DNA from: Parus major
Taxonomy: Eukaryota; Chordata; Aves; Passeriformes; Paridae
Length of the DNA stretch: 64,000 nucleotides
Direction of reading: 5' to 3'
Assembly (NCBI RefSeq): GCF_001522545.3
Contig: NC_031770.1
Location: 2,154,182-2,218,181 of the forward strand
A model generated the notes under the pieces. The model was not told the origin of the DNA, did not search any database, and saw only the letters and a program-made list of their open reading frames with translations. The position numbers and the translations under genes were made by a program. Of the stretch, positions 1 to 14,860 are shown piece after piece (positions within the stretch are counted from its first letter, which is position 1; every line of letters begins with the position of its first letter).

Positions 1-3000
1 ATGGATTTCTTATTTTTAAAAATCAACCCCAAACACTTCAGATTTATCCCTTATTTCTAAATCTGGAGCCAAACCTGGAATTGTCATCTGCAAGTTGAAA
101 CATTACTTTAAGCAAGGAATTGTCATTAATTTTTACCTGGGTTCCCATGCACTCCATGATAACCCTGAGTTTTAAAAGAATTAGTAATCCACTCGTAAAT
201 CAACCCAAACTGGAAAGCAGGAAAACAAGCAAAATGGTGTTTTATCCTGCTTTTTTTTAAAGGCTGCCAATGCTATTTCCTTGGATTTGAGATCTGGGCT
301 GTCCACACCCTTGATGTGGAGTATTTTAGAAAGGGACAAAGAGGTCAGCACTGCATTTGAACCACCTGGAAAGGGGAGTTTATCCTGGAGGCGCTGAAAA
401 CTCCGGGCTGGAGGGGCAGCAGCAAGCGCCGCTGTCAGCAGTGCTGAATGCAAAGGTGCAAAATTAATTTTTATCTGAGACAAAGGCCAAGATATTCAGC
501 TGTAGAAATGAATCTCCCAGTGTAAACTATTTCCACTTCAAGAGCAGCCTTACTCAATTAAAGCCTGCAGTATCAGCTTCAAGTGAAGAGATCAGACGGA
601 GGTCCCCAAGCAATTACATGAAACAAAGTCACCCTTGCAGCAGCCTCTGTAATAAAACCAGGGCTCCATTTCACACTCTTTTATTCTCAAGAGATATTTG
701 CTAACTAGGTTTCAAAAGGAATTCAACTTTTGCAATTCACGAGCCCAGATTAAGAAATCCAGTCCATAGGTCAAAGACACAATTACCTCCGTTTCACATA
801 AATCTCCTTCCCTCACAGAAAAGTTGACAGCTTTTTTTCAAGAGCAAGTGAAAAGAATCATAGAACTGATGTATGAATTTTTTCTTATTTCTGTGGCTCC
901 TCTCCTAATTTTCCAGAAACTTCAGTTTTCCGAAATTTAATATTTCAACAAAAACAACGAAAAACTACCAAAGAACCAAACTGTGAAGAATGTACTTGTA
1001 TATAGCTTGATGGAGGTAATGAAACCCAAATTGTGGCTTTGAAAAAATATTTGTTCAAACCACTTTGAAAAACACTTTTTTTTAGTTTTCCAGTCTGAAA
1101 TTCCTGGGTTGTTCTGTTGCTCTGTTTGGTGACATTTCCTACCTTCTGAAGTGGTGAAATGAAGTCCTTCAGCAGCTTTAAAGACTAAAATCCTGCAGTG
1201 ACTTCAGCCTGCTCAGGTGGACTTTTACCTTATTGTCTCTAACAGATTTAAACCAAGTTTGTTGCCTTGTCTGCAGCCATGTTCTATAATTCTTGCTGAA
1301 TTTTACAGTCATCATCAGTTTATCCATGGACTTAATTTAAACACTCACACAGGTATAAACCACTAACATAAAAAATATAGCCTTGTGTGTGAAGCTGATT
1401 AATGTTTCTGTTAACACCTACTTGAACTCTTACCTAAGTTGTTGTACATTGCTGCAAAACTCTAATTTCTCCCTTTGCTGCAAGAGAGCAAAGGGATGAA
1501 CTGGGCAACACTCCCTTTACAAGCTCATTGTATTGGAATTAACGTGTTGAACAGCACAGGCAAAATTTCAGTTCTACTTAAAACAAATTTAAAACCCTCC
1601 CTGGCCAGAAAAATCAACTTTTTCTTATAAACCACAGCTATAAACAAGAATGAAAAAGACCATCTCCTCATCCAACTTTATTACTAAATCAACTGCTGAA
1701 ATACTGGTAAACCTATAAGTCTGGAGGAGGCATCAAAAAAATCTGAAAGCTACAATAACTTAATGTCAAAATCTATTTTTTCCTTTAACATTAATGCAAC
1801 AGCAGCGCCTTTCTGTAGCCTTTCACACACAGTTCACAGTACAGCAAACCCATGGCTGGTGACAGTGCTGCTAACAAAGATCTACCAAGCAGGTTCAAAG
1901 CAAATGCAACATTTCATCCAGAAATCAAACTCTTGGGTGTGCTCTGGGGAGACACGAGGTGGAAATCCAACATCTTTATGTCCTGTGCTTTTATGGTGTC
2001 TGACAGATGGACCTAACTGAGCCTCTGAAGCACTAATGTGCTAAACAATAAAGGAATCAAGTGCCTCCACAGCCCAGCACTGCACTTGAACAATGTGTTT
2101 AAGAGCTATGGTTAAAGCAGCAGAAAATAGATGAATAGCATGAAGAGTCTGACTCACTCCTGAAGCTCAGGTTTTTAAAGCATCCTACCAAGCACTGATG
2201 GCGCAGCGATAAGGGATGAGCACAGACACCCGTAAGACAAGGCTGGAAATTGCTCTAAACATACCAGGGGCAAAAATCATATTCCTACATGAAAAACAAC
2301 TCTAAATTATCTGATCATTTATAAGCACAGCGTGCAAAAACAGGGCAAAAGCACAATGTACAAAGAACACAGTGCAAGAAATGGCCATTTTGTGGGGAAA
2401 CTAAAGAGAAAGAGAGAAAGGGAACTTGTTGGAGCAAGTATTGGCATTTTAGCCAGCACTACTGCTCTTGGTAAGGCTTGACAATCTCATCAAGGCACAT
2501 GGCAGCCCAAAGCAGCAGTGTCTCACTGCTGCTCTGGCAAAGAGCTTGGCACCAGTTGTACTGAAGTTCTTCATCCTTGGCAGCGGCAGCTGGACCCTTT
2601 CCTCTGACAACCCTCCAGGGAAACTCAGGGAACTGTTTAGGAATAAGTTTGGGCTTTTAAGGTAATGCTTCCAAATCCTCCTGCTCTTTAAAGCCACTGC
2701 AATGGTAAGTTCTGGAGTCAAGCTCCAAGGAATTGTTTGGCACTTGGGTTCAGTGAGAAATTAGTTTCTTCTGTGCGTTAATGATGAAGAAATAGGAGCA
2801 TAGTCCTGTACAGATCCAATCAATCATCCACAGAAATCAACTTCAGACACCTCTACATGTTAAAAGCCAGTGCTGTTTCTGTCTCACCTGTAACCTCTGC
2901 ACACCTAAAACCCACATGCTAAACAGCAAACTGCATTTCAGGTGCTATTTTTGGCCACAGCAGCATCACTGATTCAGATTTCTGACTGTAAGCAAAGCTT

Positions 3001-6000
3001 CTGACTAAAGGTAAGACACTCTTGCTGCTGTCACCAAGGGGAGCACTGTCCCTTTTGCTCTGCAGATGAGGACCTGCTTTGCCTGTTCCAGGTTTGCAGC
3101 TACAACAGAGGGACTGTGGTGGTGACAGAGGGGAGCAGGCAATGCTGCAGAGCTCAGCCATCCTGCACCAAGTGAGCCCCCAAGGGATTGTGTGTGACCA
3201 CCTCTCCTCCAGCCTCTCCAGCCCAGAGAGAGGGACCTTTAGAAGGGGAATGGATGAAATCCAAGTGACCTTTGCATGAGCCAAAAGCTCCCTGGCTTGT
3301 AGCCCTGCACTGCTGGAACAGTGGGGATGTGCCTGTGGAGCCCCTCAGGTCACTCACCACTTTAGATCTTAAAGAGAAATGCTAAAACTATGATGGACCC
3401 AAATGCTTTAGATAATTTCCAACTTTTTTTTAACGTTGTCAGGTTATATAATGATATGTCACACTGACAGCTGATGAAAACTTTTACTGTTACTTTTTGA
3501 GCAGGCTCAACTCATTAATTAATGATGCATCCAAACCAAAATAACTGAAAGAAGCCTCCTGCCTCACCCAGTGTTATGTGACCTTTATTTATAAATGTAT
3601 CACTTCCACTCAGAGGTAGTTCAGAAAAACATGGGAAGCAGGAGGCAAGAGGAATTGTTCCCCTAGTGCCAGATTCAGTCCTAAATAAGGCAAGAGGGTG
3701 TGTGGATCTAACCAGGAGAGGTGGGCTTTGAACCCAGCATTTCCAGGAAGCCAGGAATAGTCTGGCAGTGGGAGTGAGAGATTGTAACACGAGCTCCATG
3801 AGTAGCAAACAAAAAGCCTACTCTGGTACAGGAAACTCGAGATGGGCATACACAACCAGGAGGATTTAAGCAAGCAAGCATTTATTCTGGGAAATGGACT
3901 GAAACAGTCATTCTCATTTCTTCTGTTCGACCAGTCAGGATCTGGCCCAATGAACACCTGGGAACAGAATCCTAGTGCTAGAACAGACATTTAGTGGAGT
4001 TGTGAACATCTTGGATGTATTCAGTTTGTGCTTGACATGCTTTGGTTCAACTGCAGCACTTTCAGATACCATTCCTATTACTCTGCCTACAAATAACTCT
4101 GAAATAATTCCTTATTTGGAGTTATATAGAGTGTAACTCTCTTCATAAAATAACATGTAAAAAACATTCACAAATGTGACCCTTTTTGACACATTCAAAA
4201 ACCCAAATGCTCTCACATCAAGGTACTTCAACGTTGTATTTGCTATTAATGAAAACCCCTGGGGTTCTTAGAGAGTCCTGTGTGTTTCATAAAGTTACAG
4301 CCATCAACAATTTTATTTTTTCAGCATAGGAATGCATCAGTGCACATCTAAAAGTGCAGCCCAGCTTTGGAGGCAGAAAGGATGTGCTGCCATTCCCACA
4401 AAAGCCTTTTCTGGCCCTCAGCCAGCAGTATTTTTCCCCTGATACTGTAGTGCCTGTTCTCCCCAACCAGAGAGCATCAATTTGACTGAGGGAATCAAGC
4501 AGAAAACAGAAAACAAGACATTTGTAAAGACATTTTAAGAGCTACCATTGCCACATTACAATTTGGCCTCCTGCAGGCCACTGACTGTGCAGCAGAGGTT
4601 GATTGCCTAAATAGATTCATTTATTTTAAAGGCAGCCAGCTTCCCACATACCTCTGTATAAAATGGACCCTGATACTGCTTATCCATTACCAACACCTCT
4701 GGCACATGCATTTAGAATTATTCCTCATTTATCCCCACTGCTATCTGTATTTTAGATCTAATATTCTATCGCCTGCTGTTATTTTGGTTAATTAAAATGA
4801 CCTTGGGAAAGCAGACGAGCCACAAATACTTAATGCTACCCTGCTGATCCGTGAATAAGTGGAGTGACTGATCTATCAAAAGCAGATACCAACTTCATTA
4901 AAATCAACTTCCAACAATAACACCTGAAATGCTGTAACAGCTTCCGGCGCTGTTTCTTAACTATTATGATTTTTAAGATTAGTATTTATTATTATTATTT
5001 CCCAGCTTGGGTTTACACACTTCATACTGTTAAGTTTAAACACATAAAACCCACTTTAATCTCAAGGGCTTTGATGCCACCTCTTAAAAACTTGTGGAGT
5101 TCAGAGAAGCATTTCTGATTTTAAGGATGTTTGAGTAGCTATTGGTATTTTTACAGTAAATACCAACACTGCTGCCACAGACTGCACACTCACCCCTCTC
5201 ACCACTTCTTGGCTGCTTTTTCACCTCCAGGAATTGTCACTGTTGGGCCCAGGGCTGGCAGGTGGGAGAGGTTAAGCTCAGTAGGTTCCAGTGGAAAGAG
5301 TTCAATGGCTTCAGCTGGAGCCTGTGAGATCTCTATGAGACCACAGCAAACCAGAACATCCTCACACTACTTGCAAAGAGAAAACTGTGGCAATGATGGC
5401 TGTCAGCAACAGGATTGTTTGCTCCAAAGCAAAACATTTATTCTAAAATTCAATGGGAAAAGCTGGAAACTTTGCTCTGACTATTCATCACAAGTCAGAG
5501 CACACTCAAATTATTCTCAAAAAGACACTCCCAAACCCTAAAGGGCTACATTGAGAAATAAGATTTGTGAGCAGTTGTACTTGCAGTAGAAGCCCTGATC
5601 CTGTGGCAGGTCATCTGGGAGAGTGGTTTGATTAAAATATTAGTGATTTGGGCATTGAAGCTAAAAAAACTTAAGGATGAGATTGATTTTCTTGCCAGTG
5701 TGCTCTAGTAGCAAATTGAAGATTATATGTCCTTTAGTTACTTGAGAAATGCTCTAAAATTATCTTTTGTCTGAAAAATTATTTTGGAAATGGACTCAAT
5801 GCACAATAATTGTTATTGATACACATTTTCACCTCAGAACTTTGTTCAGGCCTGGATGTACACAATCCAGTCAAATCTGGAATAATTGTTTAGAAATAAA
5901 CTTACCACAGAAACTATTTTGCTTTCACTCTCTGAAAATTGATTTGGTTAATTAATCATGAGGCTTTTAATGAGTATTTATACTTCTCCAAGGGCAGGGA

Positions 6001-9000
6001 CTGATATGACAGGATAAAAGTCTGCCCAAAAAGGTTGAGCTATTAAGCAAGGTATCAAGCAAGCATGAGGGCTCAGTTTCTAGAGGCTATTTCACTGAAT
6101 TTTAACAATAATAGAAATATTTCTGAATATTTCCAAGGGACCACATACCCCTTGGATTATGTACAAACAACTGACATATAAAACAAAAAACACAGATAGA
6201 GGTGGACATGTATCAGTACCAGGGGAAAGTGAATATTTGTACCTCAAGGTGTTTATCTGTCACCAATCTTTCAGTGGGAGTCAAAGGAAAACAGAAGTCT
6301 AAAGTATTCACTGCAGACTGGGGGCTTTGAAAAGTTCCTTACATATGGAAAAGCACTGAGAAAACCTGGAGGTGTGGGATGAAGAGCACCACCTGCAATG
6401 GGAAAGCAGGAGACAACCCTGCTATGAAATAATGATCAAAAGAACTGCCCAGCTCCCACAGAATGTGTTTCTCTTGGGGTGTCCTCAGTGGGAAGAAATG
6501 CAGGGAGGAGCTCAAGCACCTCTTGAAGCAGTGTGAGTGAGAAAAGCTCCTGTGGTGCAAGAGATGAAGTTGGGGGTGATGCAGAAAGGAGAACGTGCTT
6601 GGGCTGGTGAGCCAGGAGCAGGTCTGGAAGCAGCGCTTTGGTGGGAGAAAGGCCAGAGGAGAACCAGGAGATCTGGGATGGCTTTTGGGATTATCCCCCC
6701 TCAGCCAAGCCCTGTTTGCTGTCAGTTCAGGTCAGGCAGAGCACACAATGAGGAGACATTTCCCGTGGGGAACCCCTCTGTGGCATTGTCCATGCGCTGG
6801 GGCAGCAGGAGCCAGGTGATTCCATAATGGAGCTGGCCTGTCACTCACCGGCATGTGTGAGCTAAAAACACCCAGCCCATCCAGCCTGGTGTCTGACAGC
6901 TCCAGGATGCAGGATGTGCCTAGAATAGCAGCCTGTCTGCTCTGTGCATATGCTCATTTTTATAACGATCCCTCATTTTATTCCCTCTCCCCAGCAAGGA
7001 AGCAGAACATTATGAATGGGGTCACGAAACGGCACTGATGAGCTGCAGTGTCAGAAAACTGAGGCCAAACAAACCGTGGGGTGAAACAAGCAGGTAACAG
7101 GTCATCAACATTGTTATGCACTTTGAAATATTACCAAGAATTTGCCCTTTGAGCCAGAGAGGTCTCAGGCAGGTGGCAGGAACGCTCTGTGCCATCCACT
7201 GCCTTCACCCCCTCTCCAAGATGGAACATTTTTCCTTGAAGAAAATCAAGTAATAACAAGTAGGAAGAATGATTGTAACATGAGGAAGCAAAACAGCAGG
7301 AGCAAAACCTTGGGCTTTTCTATTCCTGTGCTATATAGATCCGAAGTTTTTATTAGCTGGGGATTCTGGTTCCAAAAAATGAAACACCACTGCCCCCTTC
7401 TGTAATCCAAGCCAGCTCTAGCCTACCAAAAATGTGAGTGAAGCACTGGGGAGTTACATACCAGCTGCCACTGACATACTGAACTTGTCCAAAATATGAA
7501 ACAAAAAAATAATAATTTATTTTTCTGTAATTATTTCCATGTCTGTATCAGTCTTCCAGAGCTTGGTAAATATCTAGCCCCAAAGAGAAGAAATATTAAA
7601 TAAATCCACTGGGATTTATTGATTCAACTGTTTGTGTATGAGACAGAATCACGTCCGCTTCCGAATTTGTTAAAAAGCTGTCAGAAATTTCCAGCATTCA
7701 CTGGACAGTCATCTGGGCCTCTTGTCCAAAATGAATTTAACTTTTCCCACAGTTTTAAAAGAGATTATATAAAAGTTGATGTTAATTGCCCTATGCTCCA
7801 GGGAAAGTGGGAACTCAGTGTCTGGATAACATTTCCAGACGGAAATGGAGATGTTCATCCACACTGACTGCAAATGTTACGGTGCCAGCCCGCGGTATCC
7901 TGATTTAGCCTCCCTCTCTGCAATGCTCAGAATTCCAGAACATATTCAATCTGCTCTTGCTCAGCCACTCTAGAAAGCAGCAATTCCCTCCCTCTGCCCA
8001 CATTACCACATCCTGCACCCAAACTTTCTCATTTCCCTGAACCTTTCCTGTGACCTTTTCCATACCAAAACACCTCTGGGCACCCACTCCTGCTTTAAGT
8101 CTCCTCTTTTCAGTATTTTTTCAGCTACACTCTCAAGGCTCTCATCTCCTGAAAGCCAAAAAACCAAAAGTGAGCTCACCAAACTGAATGCTCCCTCACA
8201 CAAGCTTAAAATAGACTCAAAATCTAAAAATATTTTATTTATTGAAAGCAAGCAGCAGCCTTTAACTGCGTAGGCTGAAACTCGGGATTGTGGATGTTCC
8301 TGCAGTGCTGAGGCTGATTATTTCTTGGGGAGAAATCTGACCTGCTGGTGGGTTTGAAAAGATTTTACACATCTTTTGCTTTACAATGGAAAGCTCACCT
8401 TCTCTCCTATGCTGCTGGAAAGGACATGTAACACTAAATCATTCATAGAACAGGTTGAATATGAAAAGGCAAGAGAAAGTAAACTTCATGAATGAAGTTC
8501 ATTCTTCTCATGATTATCCCTGGGGGAAAAGGTGCAAGCCAGCACCCTGTTGAATTGTACACAAATGCAGATATCCTGCAGAACAGGGCAAGTTTCTAAT
8601 TCTGCTGACTTGCCCTCTCCAGGCAGAGCATTCTTTATAGTGCTGCAGTGCAGTGGAGAGAAATCCCTATTAATGTTTATGAATTGTTAAACCGAGACAG
8701 GGAAAGCATCTGAATTATGAGGTTCTTATACACAGAAATACAAGGAGTTATGGATTTCTTTTGCCACATTAAATAAACACACCAGGACTGCAAGAGTCCC
8801 TGTTAAGAGCCATTCCTTATCCAGCCCTGTGAGCCAGAGCTGATTTATGCTACAGGGAAGATAAACATTTAGGTCTGTTTTGAAAGCTGAGCCAGGGCCC
8901 TCACACTTTAATTGCTTTGAACTGCCCTATGATTTTTTATTTCATTTCAGTCCACAACAGTGACACAGAGAGGCACTGAAAGTATAACACAAATATAATT

Positions 9001-11244
9001 ATCTTAGTGTCAGTTTGATTCAGTGGGGTGTGAGTAGCTCTGTTTCAGTCATTACTGCTGGCAAGGCCAGAGATACTGTAATTTTTACAAAAACAACTCT
9101 AGCCTGATTCTGGAAATGCTGCCAACCAAGTGTGTGCATCTCAGAGCAGCAGCACTGGGGAAGGGATCAGGAGGCTGAGAGCTGCACTGGGACTGGGAAC
9201 TCAGTGAAATATGAGAAATAATGGTCAGGAAAGTGAAACTGGGACAGGAGTGGAGTGTGCACAAGGCATGAATGGCTCCCACCGTGTGGTGCCTGCAATG
9301 GAAGTTGGTAAGAGTTCTCTCCATCCCTCCACAAGGTGCTGGGGGATAATTGATAATGCTGCTATCAGCTGATGAAGAGGCACAGAGAGTCCTTTTCTGC
9401 CCTTCCAAAACCAGAGACTGCAGCAAAGGGCACACGTGGTCACCCACAGGCCCAGTGACACACGGTGACACGCTGAGCAACACACCCAACTGACTCCAGC
9501 ATCAGAGAACAAAACATCCAGCACTGCAAAGCTCTTTACAACCCTGCTAAAAAACCCCCAAACCAAAACCCAACCTATCTGTAATGCCTGAGAAAACATT
9601 TAGTGTTTAGACAGCCAGTGTAAATTTGTGGTCTGCTTGGACTGACTGGGTGACTGCTATTAAAATCTGCACTGGTTCTTGGCAAAGCTCCTGCTCACTC
9701 TGACAACACACTCCTCAAGTCATTTCTCCTGGCTGTTTGCAAAACAAAATGAGGACTACATCATGATGCAGTTTTCTCTGCAGCCAGTGCTGCAGCTGAT
9801 TCCACGAGGCAGCTGCTCCCAGGCATTGCTTCATTTAGGGCTCAGTCTGTAACTGATGGGAGCTGATTTTAGCACCTGAGAGTCCCCCAGTGCAATCCAA
9901 CAGCAGCTTTGTGGTGCATTTCCCCCATCTTTTTATGAAAGTGTCTCAGGAATTATTCCCTGTGTTCCACACTGTATCATTAGGGACCAGCAAGGGCTGG
10001 GCAACTTTCCTCCTGTGCAAAAATACAATCCCAGTAAGGCCAGCTACTCCATCTGGGCAAGTATTGTGGCTCAGACAGGTTCCAGCAAGGAATGGCTTTT
10101 GCAATCCAGGAATGCCACCATTCCCTGAGCTGTCAGGGTGTCCATGTGCTGACACAGTGCCTTGTTAAATATTAAAATATGTGCAGGCCAAACTCACTCC
10201 TAGGTGAAGCAAAACTCGTACTTTTTATCTGAAGAAACCCAGATTGTTTCATTTCACTATTTAAAAAAAGAATAGCCTTGGTTTTATTTCAGTCTGAAAC
10301 ACAAATAAATCTGGAAATCGTGAAAGCTGCTGCAAAGCAGAATTGTTATTTCTTCTGCCAACTACGATATCAAAGGCAGGCAGCCACGGATCACGGATCA
10401 CTGAGTAGTTTTCACTTCTCCCATAAATCCTTATTACACTGATCTTCTCACAAATACCAACTCTGCTTCAGGAATGCACTTAAATATGTTCTTTTGAAGT
10501 CAGCATGACAGAGCTGAAGTCCTCTGGAGAAGCTGGAGATGGGGAGAGGCTGGGGAGGTGTGAAGGGCAGCCCCAGGATCTCTGCCCCTCCCAGAGGATT
10601 ATGCAGAAAGGACAGGTCAGGAATCCCCAGCTTTAACTGCACTCACTGCCCTTCTTTTCCTGCAAGGACTGAGGTGCCTACGATGGTTGCAAAGCATTGG
10701 GCTCAGGATTCCTGCTCCCAGCTGCTTTAAAATGTTCTGAATCTGAGCAAATGGGTAATTTTTTCCTGATTTCAGGGCCTTTGCTTCACACCTTACATTG
10801 CAATGTAAACTTCTCGTGTGTGTGCACATCCCTCAGGATTGATTCCTACCTGAAAGCTGCCTCAGTGTGCCCTGGCCCTGCCAGCATCATCAGAGACATG
10901 TGCCAAGTGTGAGCCACAGATAATCTTTCACAGGCACCTCATGCCAAATTCCACTCCTGAGCTTCAAATGGAGAATGGAGAAAAAAGCAATTTTCAGCTG
11001 GAATAATTAGGACAGACACTGTTCCCATTTAAGTTCTACACTTTGTAGAGAAGGATATTTGGGGTTTTGGTTCAGCAGATTTTCATAAAATGATGCTGGT
11101 TGTTTTGACATAAAGTTGCACTGCCCATCTCAAGGTATTTTAATTTCTAAAGTTCAGCATGAAATCCCTGAAATTCATCAATTCATATTTTCCTTCCTTG
11201 GAAGCTTCTGGGAATGCTAAGTGCTGTCATTTCTTTCTTGGAAG
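1..11244. other. Unique non-coding sequence, no gene recognised
   Basis: All ORFs here are short, lack family motifs and show no convincing splice-site pairs, so I treat the stretch as intronic or intergenic. Minor contents are a short ATT run near 4985-5000, several AT-rich stretches, and a CTCF-like site at 7388-7404 listed separately. A 42-nt exon-like piece lies on the - strand at 1143-1184, with a TTTTAG acceptor and an AAG|GTAGGA donor. It reads SLKLLKDFISPLQK but is too short to claim as an exon. I see no transposon with recognisable ends. Confidence 0.6.
7388..7404 (-). promoter_or_regulatory. CTCF-like motif
   Basis: Read on the - strand, the site contains CAGAAGGGGGCAGTGG. This fits the vertebrate CTCF core CCASYAGRKGGCR except for the first C. 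It is a motif match only; occupancy cannot be seen in sequence. Confidence 0.35.
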
Positions 11245-11350
11245 AAGTTCCCATCCCCTGGATGCCAGTGAAAGGGTTGCACCCACAGCAGAACAGCAGG
11301 AGATGGCACTGCTCTATGAAGAGGGAGAAATCAGATACAGACATTTGGAG
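11245..11350 (+). CDS. Possible internal exon of the + strand gene (tentative)
   Basis: An open stretch of 1 nt plus 35 codons lies between a pyrimidine-rich acceptor (TTTCTTTCTTGGAAG) and a good donor (TTGGAG|GTAAGG). The peptide is charged and contains EEGEIRYRHLE near its end. It finishes in phase 0, the phase needed to join the exon at 25051, but the intervening intron would be about 13.7 kb. The acceptor could also be the AG three bases further on. I do not recognise the peptide. Pieces this size with passable splice sites occur by chance in a window of this length, so I rank it well below the three exons downstream. Confidence 0.22.
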
Positions 11351-14300
11351 GTAAGGGAGGTTTGATGCTCACTGTCAGCAGCTGCTAAAATTCTTGCCAT
11401 GAACTGTGACAGGAACATTGACAGTTTTGGTGTATAATTCCCACCATTCAGGCCAACTTGCAGCTAAATCATTTAAGCTTTCTAAATATATCCCAACTCA
11501 AGATACAAGCAGTACTGAAATATTTTTGCTGGGTTCCTTTATGCATTCTTTGCATTGTGCTAAATAGGGCAGGGATAAGAAATGGAACAAATTAAAAGAT
11601 TATTTTTTATTTCACTACAGACTTCAAAGGCAGTGGATGTGTTGTGTCTAGAAAAATGTACAAATGCACTCTCAAATGGAAGAAATTGGATAAACAGAAG
11701 TTGTCATGAAGAAATGTCAATAGAAAATGATGTAGCCTGGGCTGTAACACCTGTTTTTAAAGAAAGCATCACATTCAGTGCTTTCAATACTCAAAATTGA
11801 TTCTCAGGGAGGGGGTTGTTTTTGTTTCCTCTGCCATTCTCCTGTAAAACCCCACAGCTAAACAAAGATTTCCAGAAAACCCAGGAAAATCTTGTAAAAA
11901 TTACAGATCATAAAAATCTAAGACAAATGTTTCACAAGTTCACGATATTTCCTTTTATTTTTCACAGGCTGCAGGACAGATGAATTTTTCTGAAAAGCAT
12001 TAAAACACCACATCAATAACTATCAAATCATTCCTACCAAAATAATTTCGAGATTGCCTTTCAAATCATAGCTGAAGATTAAGGAGAGCCCAAGCAAACG
12101 AGGAGGCAACCAGCAGAGCATCTCCTGCAATCCCAGCCACTCGAGAGCCCTTTCTCCCCTCACCCCAAGAGCAGGGGCTATTGGCACCCTGGCCTCTTTT
12201 TTTGTCTGAAGCTTTGCATGAAGTAAGAAATACTGGAATGTTCTCAAAATGCCAAGTATCTGCTTTAAAAAAACAAAAAATAAATTAAATAGAGCAGGTT
12301 GATGAGAGTAGAGCGTTCCACTGCTAAGCCAAGAGAGGCCAGATGCCCCCTGGCAGTTTTCACTTGAGTGCAATTAAACAATTTTCAGTGCTGGGTGGGC
12401 AGTGGCTGGATAAACAGCCTTGGGGACTGACAGCAGAACCTCTGGTAGTCTTGGAAAACACATATTGGAAAAAAAACCCCAAATAATGGCTCTGAATCAC
12501 AGTCATTTCTATTGTCTGCCCTCAACAGAGAGGTGATCTGCTTTATTTTTGTTCCTTTCCTTCAAAATTGCCACAGGGAACCCCTTCTGTTGTAAAGTCT
12601 GTGGAAAGAATCCAACTCCAGTGCACCTTTCAGGATGGAAATGTTCTCTGTAAAGAGTCCAATGGGAAAAGGTTTTAAAAATCATTAAACCCTGAAAGCT
12701 TCTGAAACTTTCTGTTTCTATCAATTGGTATCTTGAAAACCCAGAACCAAAGAAGGGGCTGTGCTGGCCACAAGTGAAGACAGAATCCTAACATTGCCTC
12801 GAATATTCACACAGAAAGATGGACAGAGCTGCACATTGCTCTTGTTTTAAAGGCTGCAGAGCACAAACAACATTTTCTGTAGGGAATTCCTCATCATTTG
12901 GATGAACTTCTGATAAATGGGTCGCCAACACTCTCTGGTTATTCTGTAAATGATATATTTGTGCAAACGAAATGTACTCTGTAAAAATATATGCTTTAAA
13001 ATACAGAACTGCAAAACCTGATTCCAGAGCACTGCTAAAAAGATGGCAAACAGAGTCCTCTAGTGGTCTCCTCTTGCCCTAACAATAAAAGCAGTCAGTT
13101 TAGGGGGGAAAGTGTATGACCTGAAATGTGACCTCACAAGAAAGAATTCTTAATCCAAAGCTAATAATGATCAGAGAAAATTTCCCCCATGGACATCCAT
13201 GAAATCTGTCAGACTTTGGAAAAGATCACAGACATAGAAACAAGTGGAAAAAAGCAATTTACGTAAACTTCCCAAGGAAACAAGGGGAGGATGAGGAAGC
13301 TGTGCCAAAGTATCGATTAAAGGAGCTGATGAAAACATGGCAAGAGAGTGAGGGGGAAAATAAACCTGACCCAGTGCACAGGGCTGCTGGCAGGGAGCTC
13401 TGCTTGCTGCCCACACCGAGTTCACAAGATCAGAGCTCTTCACATAAAAATCATGTAAATAATTTGGCACAGTAGACAGGTGAAACAGCCATGTTCGTGT
13501 TGGTGCCAGGTTTTAGCTGTTTTTATTCAAACCAAGAATTGACCTTTCTGTAAAAAAATAATTAAAATGAATGTTCATGCACTCATTTTGTAGGAATCCT
13601 GAGTAATAGTTCATGACTGCAATAAATTAATAGAATGAAGTTTTGTAAAAGAACCATCTCTTTCTCTGAAGATATTAAAGTAGTGGCATCAATAACAAGC
13701 AAATGGCAAGACAGCATTCCTAAATTACACAATGAATATCCTGACATCTGCAGACCTTAAGCAATCCCTTGGCAAAGGCACATAACCAGCCCTAAAAACC
13801 TGGCCAACAGCAGTTTCTGAGGAAGATCTGTGTGGTCCTCGTACCAGACACTCCCCAGCACCGTCTTTAAAGCCCCATCTTGGGGAAGCACTTGGAAAAA
13901 TCTGTTCTCCCTTTAGAGAAGAACCTCATCAGTCAGAGCTGTGGGGTCATCTGTCAGGACCATCAACATCCCCCATTCCAGCATCTCCAGCCCCACCTCT
14001 GAAGAGTTAAAGCATGAAAAGGTTAAGTTCCACATGTAAAAATTCCAGGGTCAAACCTTGCCTGGATCTATTTGCAGATGCATCTTCAGACTTCTACTCC
14101 TACACTTGGTTTTTCCTCTCTGGCTTTCATCAGCTTTACTACTTGTAGTTCACACTCCTGTCACAAAAGTGTTGCTTAACTTACACACAGACATAAAATA
14201 AAGTTTGAAAAGATCCCATCTTTCATCCAGCAGGAGAAATGATTCCCTTTGAAAATGTTTGAGGCTGCCTCAAACAGGGTAAAGGATTTTGTTTTGTATT

Positions 14301-14860
14301 TTGACACGTGCTTCTAAAACACCAAAAGTTGCTGTGCCTGAACCAATGCAGAGCTGGAGACCCAACGAGCCTGTGGAGAAACAACCTGGGAGGGAATTTC
14401 AGTGTCAGGCAAAGATGTGCAATAACCTGGGACAAAAAATATCAGGAAAAAGATCAACCCATCAGCTAACAAATGCAGGAATGCAAATTAATTCCCATAA
14501 GGGCTGTTTTTGCAGTGGGTGTGACCACCCCAGTGCCAAACTTAGACTCCTTTTCCTTCTAAATGGGACAGGAATTTGTGTTTGGAAGTAGGAAATTCTG
14601 AATGCAGTTGTGCTGCCACCACCATCACCCTCACAAGCTCCCTCAGGGACACAGTAAATTGTGATTATTCCCTCAGACTCAGTGAGAGAATTCTTATCTG
14701 CAATGACAGCTTTTGGTGCAGTGTTGCAGAGGGGAGCTCCTGCTCATGGTGTCAGAGCAGGGGGCAGAGGAGAAACTCTTTATTTACTGGGCTGCCAGGG
14801 CTACATTCAAGGAGCAAGAGATGCTCTTTATGGCCTCTGGGTCCAGTGGAAACGATGGAG
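11351..14860. other. Non-coding stretch, no gene recognised
   Basis: ORFs are short and unconvincing on both strands. One strong CTCF-like motif at 12342-12357 is listed separately. A weaker one lies near 13055-13071, where the - strand reads CCACTAGAGGAC. I see nothing else I can name. Confidence 0.55.
12342..12357 (-). promoter_or_regulatory. CTCF-like motif
   Basis: The - strand reads ACTGCCAGGGGGCATC, which contains the CCAGGGGGC heart of the vertebrate CTCF motif. It is the best or second-best such match in the window. This is sequence evidence only. Confidence 0.4.
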
